From: Rhodoferax sp. OV413
Lineage (GTDB): Bacteria; Pseudomonadota; Gammaproteobacteria; Burkholderiales; Burkholderiaceae_C
Length of the DNA: 64,000 nt
Reading direction: 5' to 3'
Assembly (NCBI RefSeq): GCF_900104385.1
Contig: NZ_FNJA01000006.1
Location: 124,001-188,000, forward strand
Below are positions 8,726 to 15,208 of this stretch, piece by piece; the stretch's first letter is position 1; each line of letters opens with the position of its first letter. Below the pieces are notes generated by a model. The model saw only the letters and a list, made by a program, of their open reading frames with translations. It was not told the origin of the DNA and ran no database searches. The position numbers and the translations under genes are program-made.

Positions 8726-9958
8726 CTAACCCTTCACACACACCACCTGCTTCAGCGTGTACACCACTTCCACCAAATCGCTCTGAGCCAGCATCACGGC
8801 GTCGATGTCCTTGTAGGCCATCGGGATCTCGTCGATCACGTCGGCGTCCTTACGGCATTCCACACCGGCCGTGGCATCGATCTGGTCCTGCACGGTGAAC
8901 AGCTTCTTGGCCTTGGTGCGGCTCATGGTGCGGCCGGCACCGTGGCTGCAGCTGTTGAAGCTATCCGGGTTGCCCTTACCGCGCACGATGAAACTCTTGG
9001 CCCCCATGCTGCCGGGAATAATCCCCAGCTCACCCGCCTTGGCGCTCACTGCGCCCTTGCGGGTCACAAATACTTCTTGGCCAAAGTGAGTCTCCTTCTG
9101 CACATAGTTGTGGTGGCAGTTCACCGCTTCCAGGTGCGTCTCGAACGGCTTGGTTATGGTTTTGCGCAGTGCGCCAATCACGGCCTGCATCATCACCTCG
9201 CGGTTCAGGCGCGCAAACTTTTGCGCCCAATCCACGCCACGCACGTAGTCACCAAAGTACTGGGCACCTTCTTCAAAGTAGGCCAGGTCCTGGTCCGGCA
9301 GGTTGCGCTGGTGCAGCTCGGCATCCTTCTTGGCCAGCTCAATGAAGTGCGTACCAATGGCGTTCCCCACACCGCGCGACCCGCTGTGCAACATGATCCA
9401 CACGCTACCGGCTTCATCCAAGCAGATCTCCACAAAGTGGTTACCCCCACCCAGCGTTCCCATATGGCGGTGGTTGTTGGTGTTCTTCAGGCGCGGGTAG
9501 TCCACGCACAGCGCATCGAACTCGTCTACCAATTGCGCCCAGGCGACGTCTGCCGCAGCGGGCGGGTTCGTCCACGCCCCGACCTCGCGGCTCGACTTGT
9601 GATGGCGATACTGCTTGGGTGCTGAGCCGTGCGGCACGGCCTTTTCAATCTCGCTACGCAGCGGCCCCAGGTTATCCGGTAGATCGCTGGCGACCAGCGT
9701 GGTCTTGCAGGCGATCATCCCGCAACCAATATCCACGCCCACCGCAGCGGGAATGATGGCCTTGATCGTAGGGATCACGCTACCGATGGTGGCGCCAATA
9801 CCGTAGTGCACGTCGGGCATCACGGCCACGTGGCTGAACACAATGGGCAGCTTGGCTGCGTTTTCCAGCTGGCGCTGCGCCTCCGCTTCCACCGGCACGC
9901 CGTTGGTCCACATCTTTACGGGTACACCGTTTTCTACATTGAGTTGTTGGTAGTTCAT
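8726..9958 (-). CDS. rtcB: RNA ligase RtcB (first paralogue)
   Basis: GTP- and Mn-dependent ligase joining 2',3'-cyclic-phosphate/3'-phosphate ends to 5'-OH ends, as in tRNA repair. The 410 residues hold all metal and guanylylation motifs: GVDIGCGMIA (metal Cys), GGGNHFVEI, MLHSGSRGVG, CHHNYVQ and the guanylated His in SCSHGAGRTMSR. A single ATG lies 24 nt after the last Y-RNA-like element, so its leader is the Yrl array itself. Expressed with rsr and rtcA from the sigma-54 promoter. A divergent second RtcB occurs at 15209. Confidence 0.96.
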   Translation of the reverse strand: MNYQQLNVENGVPVKMWTNGVPVEAEAQRQLENAAKLPIVFSHVAVMPDVHYGIGATIGSVIPTIKAIIPAAVGVDIGCGMIACKTTLVASDLPDNLGPLRSEIEKAVPHGSAPKQYRHHKSSREVGAWTNPPAAADVAWAQLVDEFDALCVDYPRLKNTNNHRHMGTLGGGNHFVEICLDEAGSVWIMLHSGSRGVGNAIGTHFIELAKKDAELHQRNLPDQDLAYFEEGAQYFGDYVRGVDWAQKFARLNREVMMQAVIGALRKTITKPFETHLEAVNCHHNYVQKETHFGQEVFVTRKGAVSAKAGELGIIPGSMGAKSFIVRGKGNPDSFNSCSHGAGRTMSRTKAKKLFTVQDQIDATAGVECRKDADVIDEIPMAYKDIDAVMLAQSDLVEVVYTLKQVVCVKG

Positions 9959-9982
9959 TCTTGTTTTCTCGCTTCATAAAAC

Positions 9983-10113
9983 GGATGACTAGTGTTTGTG
10001 AAATGAAATTCCGCCACTTGTCGCCAAGCTGGGACTTGAACCCAGAACTCGCGTCTTTTGACGTGAGAGCGTTTGCACGCTGCGTTTACCTGTAATTCCA
10101 CGGGCATTCATCC
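9983..10113 (-). ncRNA. Y-RNA-like RNA 4 (YrlA-type), minimal tRNA mimic
   Basis: Ends pair as GGATGA/TCATCC. An asymmetric internal loop (ATGCCC / AAACACTAG) follows, then an upper stem GTGGAAT/ATTTCAC directly before TACA. Inside are hairpins AGCGT-GCAA-ACGCT and CTCaCGTC-AAAA-GACGcGAG, then a T-arm CTGGG-TTCAAGT-CCCAG followed at once by CTTG-GCGA-CAAG, an acceptor-like stem capped by a GNRA tetraloop. The following bases resemble the start of tRNA-Leu but no D-stem closes. It ends 24 nt before rtcB. Structure was paired by eye; transcription is inferred from known rsr-yrl-rtcBA operons. Confidence 0.7.
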
Positions 10114-10119
10114 AAACCC

Positions 10120-10295
10120 TTTTGATCACCAGCAGCAACAAAATTGTTGAAATGGATACGTGCTCTACCAGACTGAGCTACGGTGCTGTAATGGACTCGG
10201 GTACAAATCCATTGCAGCACCGGCGGGATTCGAACCCGCGACCTCGGCAGTGACAATGCTGTAATTCCAACCGCATTTGCCACCGGCAATCAAAA
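10120..10295 (-). ncRNA. yrlA: Y-RNA-like RNA 3 (YrlA) with permuted tRNA domain
   Basis: Outer stem of 19 pairs with wobbles (TTTTGATTGCCGGTGGCAA with TTGCTGCTGGTGATCAAAA), then the ATGC internal loop, then upper stem GTTGGAAT/ATTTCAAC running into TACA. The enclosed module is a tRNA in circularly permuted order: T-arm GCGGG-TTCGAAT-CCCGC (10239-10223), acceptor strand CGGTGCT, a connecting hairpin ATGGA...TCCAT, opposite acceptor strand AGCACCG, the two-base TA linker, and D-arm GCTC-AGTCTGGTA-GAGC (10178-10162). The 7-bp acceptor is perfect. There is no anticodon arm; the Y-RNA stem takes its place. This is the architecture known for bacterial YrlA tRNA mimics. Confidence 0.85.
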
Positions 10296-10312
10296 CCTTT
10301 CGCTCTCTCCTC

Positions 10313-10442
10313 AAGAGCTTTCAAAAGCGCGACAAGATCGGTGAGATTTCATGTGCATTCAGTTTCCTGTGATGCACATGGCCAGAGTCGAACCGGCTAA
10401 ACCAATGTAATCTCACCAGCATTCGCGCTTTTGAAAACTCTC
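10313..10442 (-). ncRNA. Y-RNA-like RNA 2 with T-arm and long acceptor-like hairpin
   Basis: Outer stem of about 20 pairs, 18 of them continuous (5' GAGTTTTCAAAAGCGCGA, 3' partner TCGCGCTTTTGAAAGCTC). Internal loop ATGCT / GATCTTG; upper stem GGTGAGATT/AATCTCACC with ACA next to it. Inside lie a T-arm GCCGG-TTCGACT-CTGGC (10397-10381) and, immediately after, CATGTGCAT...ATGCACATG capped by CAG-GAAA-CTG, resembling an extended acceptor stem. No D-arm. The same core as RNAs 1, 3 and 4 indicates a common origin. Confidence 0.72.
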
Positions 10443-10448
10443 TGTTCT

Positions 10449-10465
10449 ACCTTCAAAAAGAAGGT
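10449..10465 (-). other. Small hairpin between Y-RNA-like RNAs 1 and 2
   Basis: ACCTTC-TTTTT-GAAGGT on the minus strand. The T run is in the loop, not after the stem, so it is not a usual terminator; it could be an RNase cleavage or processing site separating the two RNAs. Function unknown. Confidence 0.4.
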
Positions 10466-10541
10466 CCCCGCCTGAGGACTAACAATTGGTGTGATTGGTA
10501 CAGTTTGGATGTAATCACACCGGCACTCCTCAGGCGACGAC
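10464..10541 (-). ncRNA. Y-RNA-like RNA 1, minimal form without tRNA domain
   Basis: Starts about 25 nt after the rsr stop. Outer stem CGCCTGAGGA/TCCTCAGGCG is perfect over 10 bp and extends to about 15 with one mismatch. Internal loop GTGCC / AATTGTTAG; upper stem GGTGTGATT/AATCACACC is perfect; loop ACATCCAAACTGTACC of 16 nt. It has the shared TGC...GGTGnGATTACA core but nothing tRNA-like, so it looks like a bare Rsr-binding helix. Confidence 0.68.
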
Positions 10542-10566
10542 GCTTAACACAACATCGCGTTCCGGC

Positions 10567-12120
10567 TTACAACACCAGCTCGTCAATCAATCCGACCCAG
10601 TGGTCGGCTCCCAACGCACCCGCCGCGAACAAGGCCAGTACCTTGAACACCTCATCGGTAAAACCGCCGATGTTCAAGATGTCGGACCGTTCCAGCGCCT
10701 GCGTATGGGCATAGGGCTGGATGTCGATACACACCAACTTCGCATGCGGGTTGCGTTGCTTGAACACCTCCCACTCACGCAGGGTTTGCGTAGCACCAGC
10801 ACGCTTGTTATCCACCCACGACTCGTTGTCCGACACCATCACCACCAGATCGGCCTTGGCCTTGTTGGCATTCAACAGAGCCAGCGGTGCTGAGCAGTTG
10901 GTTCCACCTCCACCCACGGCGGCCAGCTTCTCCGCATTGGTCATCACCGAGTCACGCGGGTTCAGTGACAAGCTGACAACTTTCTGCTCGAACGGCAAAA
11001 CCACAGTGGTCGGGTTCTTGCGCAGCAGAGCCGCAGCCACCAAGGCAGCCACGTCAATACAGCGCACCGCACTGGTTGCAGAACCACGATGTCCAGACAC
11101 CGCCGTGCTCATGGAGCCCGACACATCAGGACACACCACCACATCGCCCGCCAACTCTGGCACGTTCTTCAATGCAATTTCCATCGCATCTTGCAGTGCC
11201 TCACGCACTTGCTGAGGAACAGCCTCATCTGTAGCCTTGTACGCCGCCATCAACTGGTAGGGCAATACACGGGCTTTCTCAATGCTTTGCGCATCACGCA
11301 GTTTGGCTGCAATGGCCTTTTCAGCCTTGGTCGTACCAAACACACCGTGGCGTGCAAAGGTGTTCAGGTTCTGCCGCACCATCTGCCATGAACCGTTCTT
11401 TGCAATTTGCGTCCACTGGTTGGTCGTCAAATTTAAAGCGGTCAACATCTGAAAAGGCACGTCCGGCGCCACGCCGCTACGATCTTTCTTGTAGGCTTCA
11501 AAAGCACGCGTCGCCTCGGGCAACTGGTTCACATCAAAGTCACGGCCAATCAACCAGGCAAACCACGCGGCGCGCCAAGCTTCAGCCGGCTTGGGGTGAA
11601 CCATCTTCACCACATCGGCCAACGAAGGGCTGTTACCCACACTGGCGTTCAGCAATTGCTTTTCGCTTGCGTTGCACAACCAGGCCTGCACCAACTTCTT
11701 GGGGCGTGAACCCAGCGATTTACGTCCCACTTGGCCGCTACGCAGGATCTGCACCACATTGCGCAACATCTTGCCGTTGTCCACCACGCGGGGAAACGCC
11801 TTTGCAAACACAGCCACATCGCGGGTTGCCAGCGATGCCAACAGCAGCGCGGGCATGTCTTTCATATGGCCGCGCTCACGGGCATAGATGGCGGTCTTGG
11901 CCACAAAACTCACATCCACCTGGGCCGCCAGCTCCAGCACTTTGTCCAATTGCTCTGCCGCACCGGCGTAGTACACATTGTTCAGGCAACCGGTTACGGC
12001 CAACTGCACCAGAGCGTGCTGGGGTGCCAGGGCATAAGCCACGCCACCAGCTTCATTGGCGGTGTTGGCTGCCGGCAAGAACTTGCCTTTGATGCTTTGA
12101 AATAGTTGTGTGTTTGCCAT
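10567..12120 (-). CDS. rsr: Rsr, TROVE-domain Ro60 orthologue
   Basis: Ring-shaped RNA-binding protein that binds Y RNAs and helps exonucleases in RNA quality control. The 517 residues contain an N-terminal TROVE/HEAT-like ring (about 10-350, including RERGHMKDMPALLLASLATRD and QILRSGQVGRKSLGSRPKKLVQAW) and a C-terminal von Willebrand A domain with a MIDAS site, PDVSGSMS. The ATG was chosen because AAGGAG lies 7 nt upstream; an upstream in-frame ATG adds seven residues. First gene after the sigma-54 promoter, followed by four Y-RNA-like genes and rtcBA. Confidence 0.93.
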   Translation of the reverse strand: MANTQLFQSIKGKFLPAANTANEAGGVAYALAPQHALVQLAVTGCLNNVYYAGAAEQLDKVLELAAQVDVSFVAKTAIYARERGHMKDMPALLLASLATRDVAVFAKAFPRVVDNGKMLRNVVQILRSGQVGRKSLGSRPKKLVQAWLCNASEKQLLNASVGNSPSLADVVKMVHPKPAEAWRAAWFAWLIGRDFDVNQLPEATRAFEAYKKDRSGVAPDVPFQMLTALNLTTNQWTQIAKNGSWQMVRQNLNTFARHGVFGTTKAEKAIAAKLRDAQSIEKARVLPYQLMAAYKATDEAVPQQVREALQDAMEIALKNVPELAGDVVVCPDVSGSMSTAVSGHRGSATSAVRCIDVAALVAAALLRKNPTTVVLPFEQKVVSLSLNPRDSVMTNAEKLAAVGGGGTNCSAPLALLNANKAKADLVVMVSDNESWVDNKRAGATQTLREWEVFKQRNPHAKLVCIDIQPYAHTQALERSDILNIGGFTDEVFKVLALFAAGALGADHWVGLIDELVL

Positions 12121-12168
12121 GCTCTTGCTCCTTGTTTGCATTCACCGTTGTGGTGACGGGATATGTAT

Positions 12169-12184
12169 TGCAGGCAGCGTGCCA
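12169..12184 (-). promoter_or_regulatory. Sigma-54 promoter of rsr-Yrl-rtcBA
   Basis: On the minus strand TGGCAC-GCTGC-CTGCA: the invariant GG (-24) and GC (-12) have the exact 10-nt separation and the -24 box is a perfect consensus. The predicted start is about 12158, giving a leader of about 38 nt before rsr. The divergent activator gene rtcR is adjacent, as known for rtc operons. Confidence 0.85.
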
Positions 12185-12256
12185 AGTCTTGAATTTTCAC
12201 TAAGTAATTCATAAGCCATTGATTTAAATAGGTATTTAAAAAATTAGAAAAAATTT

Positions 12257-12286
12257 TTGCAAGTGCAGTTGTATGGAAAATTGCAA
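12257..12286. promoter_or_regulatory. Candidate RtcR upstream activator region
   Basis: Two TTGCAA palindromes spaced 24 bp apart in AT-rich DNA 85-115 bp upstream of the sigma-54 promoter, the usual distance for enhancer sites of sigma-54 activators. AT-rich sequence next to it could be bent or bound by IHF. Inferred from symmetry and position only. Confidence 0.35.
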
Positions 12287-12300
12287 TATTTATCTTTATA

Positions 12301-12314
12301 GCTAGTAAACTAGC
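12301..12314. promoter_or_regulatory. Inverted repeat abutting the rtcR start codon
   Basis: GCTAG-TAAA-CTAGC, a perfect palindrome ending 3 nt before the rtcR ATG and occupying the place where a ribosome-binding site would be. It may be an autoregulatory operator or a small RNA hairpin limiting rtcR translation; no Shine-Dalgarno sequence is visible. Confidence 0.4.
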
Positions 12315-12317
12315 CAA

Positions 12318-13946
12318 ATGAAAAAGACTGTTGTCATCGGATTTCTAGGAACTCAGCTGGATTCTGGTCAGAGCCCAGCGCGCTGGGAGAAGTGGCGGCC
12401 CACGGTGTCGTTGGCGCAGCACGACGATCTGGCCATTGACCGGCTGGAGCTATTCCACGACCGACGCAACAACACCCTGGCCCAACTGGTGCGCGATGAC
12501 TTCGTCCAACAGTCGCCCAGCACCCAGGTGAATCTTGTAGAGATGAATCTGGTGAACCCTTGGGACTTCGGCGAGGTGTATACCGCGCTGTACGACTGGG
12601 CGGCCGCCTACCCGTTTGACACCAACCGCGAGACCTACCAGGCCCACATCACCACCGGCACCCACGTGGCGCAGATCTGTTTGTTTCTGCTGGTCGAGGC
12701 GCGTTTTCTTCCTGGCGTGCTGCTGCAAAGCGCTCCCCCGCGGGGACGCCAAGGGCGTGGCCCCGGCAGCCATGAAGTGATTGACCTGGACCTGTCGCGC
12801 TACGACGCCATCAACCAGCGCCTGCATGTTGCGCAACAAGACGCTGTGTCTTTCTTGAAGAGCGGCATCGCCACTCGCAATACGCGTTTCAACACGCTGA
12901 TAGACGAGGTGGAGCGCGTCGCGGTGCAGAGCAAGGCGCCGATGTTGCTGACCGGCCCCACGGGCGCGGGTAAGTCCATGCTGGCGCGGCGCGTGTTTGA
13001 GTTGAAGAAGGCGCGCCACCAGATTGAAGGCGAGTTTGTCGAAGTGAACTGCGCAACCTTGCGTGGCGATGGTGCGGGCTCCACGCTGTTTGGCCACAAA
13101 AAAGGTGCCTTCACCGGCGCCATCACCGACCGCCCCGGCCTGCTGCGCACGGCACACGGCGGGCTGCTCTTCCTGGATGAAATCGGAGAGCTGGGACTGG
13201 ATGAACAGGCCATGTTGCTCAAGGCAGTGGAAGAGAAGCGCTTTTTGCCCATGGGATCGGATCGCGAGGTGCAGAGTAATTTCCAGCTCATTGCAGGGAC
13301 GAACAAAGACCTGCGCGTGGAAATTGACGCCGGGCGTTTTCGCGAAGACCTTTTTGCCCGTATTAATTTATGGACCTACACCCTGCCCGGCCTGGCCCAG
13401 CGACGTGAAGACATCGAGCCCAATATGGACCACCAGCTCGCCCTGGCGGCACAGGAGTTGGGTAAACAGGTGCGTTTCACCACCGAGGCGCGCACAGCCT
13501 ACTTGCGTTTTGCCACCGATGTAGATGCAAGCTGGCGTGGCAACTTTCGCGACCTCAGCGCCTCCATCACCCGCCTGGCTACGTTGGCAGACCACGGACG
13601 CATTGGCATTGCGTTGGTTCAGGCAGAGATACAACGCCTTCGGTGGCAATGGCAGCCGCAGGCCAAGCCGGGCATCGGAGGAACCGGCATGGGGTTGAAC
13701 GCCCAAGCTGCTCATACGCCGTCGCTGGAAGACTTATTGGGCGCAAAGGCCAGCACCCTGGATACCTTTGATCGTCTCCAGCTGCAGGCGGTCATTGCGG
13801 TGTGTCGACAGCACGCCAGCATCAGCGATGCGGGGCGAGAGCTGTTCAACGTGTCACGCCGACAGCGCAGCGTTATTAACGACGCAGACCGCTTGCGCAA
13901 GTATTTGCTGAAGTTCGGTCTGGATTGGGATACTGCCCGACGCTAG
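12318..13946 (+). CDS. rtcR: RtcR, sigma-54-dependent activator of the rtc operon
   Basis: 542-aa enhancer-binding protein. Residues 1-180 form the RtcR N-terminal (CARF-like) sensor domain, beginning VVIGFLGTQLDSG, thought to recognise RNA-damage ligands. The AAA+ domain has Walker A GPTGAGKS, the sigma-54 contact loop GAFTGA, Walker B LLFLDEIGE and an Arg-rich sensor region. The C-terminal HTH is NVSRRQRSVINDADRLRKYL. It faces away from rsr across a 200-bp regulatory region. No clear ribosome-binding site, so basal levels may be low. Confidence 0.95.
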   Translation: MKKTVVIGFLGTQLDSGQSPARWEKWRPTVSLAQHDDLAIDRLELFHDRRNNTLAQLVRDDFVQQSPSTQVNLVEMNLVNPWDFGEVYTALYDWAAAYPFDTNRETYQAHITTGTHVAQICLFLLVEARFLPGVLLQSAPPRGRQGRGPGSHEVIDLDLSRYDAINQRLHVAQQDAVSFLKSGIATRNTRFNTLIDEVERVAVQSKAPMLLTGPTGAGKSMLARRVFELKKARHQIEGEFVEVNCATLRGDGAGSTLFGHKKGAFTGAITDRPGLLRTAHGGLLFLDEIGELGLDEQAMLLKAVEEKRFLPMGSDREVQSNFQLIAGTNKDLRVEIDAGRFREDLFARINLWTYTLPGLAQRREDIEPNMDHQLALAAQELGKQVRFTTEARTAYLRFATDVDASWRGNFRDLSASITRLATLADHGRIGIALVQAEIQRLRWQWQPQAKPGIGGTGMGLNAQAAHTPSLEDLLGAKASTLDTFDRLQLQAVIAVCRQHASISDAGRELFNVSRRQRSVINDADRLRKYLLKFGLDWDTARR

Positions 13947-14011
13947 GAATCTGAGCGTTGCGCTGAACAGATGCGACATAGTCAAGCCAAACAGCAGACA
14001 AAGGGAGTTCG

Positions 14012-14800
14012 ATGATTTCCACAGAAGTTCGTCAAGAAGTTTTCAACCGCCTGCGTACAGCCGAGTCGGAGCATCACGTCAAAGTCTTGCTCGCCATTGA
14101 ATCCGGTAGCCGTGCTTGGGGTTTCGCATCGCCCAACAGTGATTACGATGCCCGCTTCATTTATGTCAACCGGCCAGATTGGTATCTGTCGGTAAGGCTG
14201 GAAGAAAAGCGTGACGTGATCGAGTATCCCATCGTGGATGACATGGACATCAACGGATGGGATCTGCGTAAAGCATTGCGTCTGTTCTCCAAGTCCAACC
14301 CGGGGTTTGTGGAGTGGATTCAGTCTCCGAGCATGTACGAACACACGGGCACTTTTCACGCCAGAGCAAGAGAACTGCTACCGCAGGTCTACTCTGCTGA
14401 AAGTGGCATCTACCACTACAGGAGCATGGCCAAGACCAACTACCGAGGCTATCTGCAAGCTGAGCAGGTGCCGCTGAAAAAGTACGTCTATGTGTTGAGG
14501 CCTCTCCTGTCAGTACGCTGGCTGGAACACTACCGAACGCCTGCACCCATTGAATTTCAGCGCTTGTTTGAGTTTGTTGAAGGCGAAGACGAATTGGGTG
14601 CAGCCATCAACGATCTGCTGGAAGTGAAACGCACTTCCCCCGAGATGGGCCTTTCACCCCAGATCGCGCCTATTCAAAGATTCGTCGAGCGCGAGTTGGA
14701 GCGACTCGAAAAGCTTTCCCCTGTGCGCAAGGACAGGGCGGACGTTGAGCCTCTGCTGTCAGACCTGTTTCGCGCAGTTCTCAAAGAGACTTGGGGTTGA
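14012..14800 (+). CDS. rlaP: RlaP-like nucleotidyltransferase (polymerase-beta fold, YcgL/COG3541 type)
   Basis: 262-aa protein with the minimal nucleotidyltransferase motif GSRAWGFASPNSDYD (GS...DxD), followed by an all-alpha region with the family pattern YRSMAKTNYRGYL and KKYVYVLRPLLSVRWLE. Proteins of this type recur next to RNA ligases and were proposed as RNA-ligase-associated polymerases that add nucleotides to damaged RNA ends. A good site, AAGGGAG, precedes the ATG. It lies 65 nt downstream of rtcR on the same strand and upstream of rtcB2-prfH, supporting a role in RNA repair. Activity on RNA is inferred from family and context. Confidence 0.75.
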   Translation: MISTEVRQEVFNRLRTAESEHHVKVLLAIESGSRAWGFASPNSDYDARFIYVNRPDWYLSVRLEEKRDVIEYPIVDDMDINGWDLRKALRLFSKSNPGFVEWIQSPSMYEHTGTFHARARELLPQVYSAESGIYHYRSMAKTNYRGYLQAEQVPLKKYVYVLRPLLSVRWLEHYRTPAPIEFQRLFEFVEGEDELGAAINDLLEVKRTSPEMGLSPQIAPIQRFVERELERLEKLSPVRKDRADVEPLLSDLFRAVLKETWG

Positions 14801-15208
14801 ACCGAATGCTTTCAGTTGGGTCTGTGGTTCGGAGCATTCCGCCAAGCTGAGCTAACCAACCAGGGAAAGAGGCGCTGTCGCATAAACGCGTCACCAATGC
14901 ATTGCGCATTTGCCACGCATCACTTCCCCCGCTAAAGTCGCGCCCTGCAGTTTTCGCCATGGCACCTAGCCATCTCGCAAATACTGTACTCCCCACCCTT
15001 TCATCCACCTACCAGGAGAACAACATGCAAAAGAACACGACCTCCCTGTGGGCTGGGTCAGCGGTGGCGGGGCTTGTCAACTAAGCTTCTCCCACCTTTT
15101 CTAGCGCCCCACGGCACGCTGCACAACGCCTGATGCGTGTGCGGCGCAGCGTTGGCGTGCGTGCGTCTGTCCCGGTCCGGTTTCAACGTTTTTTGATTCT
15201 GGATTTTT
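14801..15208 (+). other. Leader region upstream of rtcB2
   Basis: 408 bp without a long gene. It holds only the 19-codon frame at 15025 and GC-rich sequence after it. I see no convincing sigma-54 promoter, terminator or repeat. Promoter of rtcB2-prfH not identified. Confidence 0.5.
15025..15084 (+). CDS. 19-codon ORF with strong ribosome site (leader peptide or gene remnant)
   Basis: ATG preceded by AGGAG at 6 nt spacing encodes MQKNTTSLWAGSAVAGLVN and stops with TAA, 124 nt before rtcB2. The ribosome site is far better than that of rtcB2. It could be a leader peptide controlling rtcB2-prfH, or the first codons of a longer gene that decayed. Nothing recognisable follows in the same frame. 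Confidence 0.35.
   Translation: MQKNTTSLWAGSAVAGLVN

Noticed and set aside
10017-10260. Ordinary tRNA genes (T-arm and D-arm sequences look like tRNA halves)
   Set aside because: The halves are in permuted order, lack anticodon arms and are closed by long Y-RNA-type stems, so they are tRNA mimics rather than tRNAs.
10449-10465. Terminator between Y-RNA-like RNAs 1 and 2
   Set aside because: The T tract lies in the loop and the stem is followed by AGAACAGAGAG on the transcript, without a U run.
10721-12105. Plus-strand frames opposite rsr
   Set aside because: rsr is unmistakable (TROVE plus vWA motifs) with promoter and ribosome site; the opposite frames have none.
15108-15130. Second sigma-54 promoter upstream of rtcB2 (CGGCACGCTGC)
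   Set aside because: The -24-like half matches, but the -12 GC is absent at the required spacing (ACAAC instead of TTGCA).
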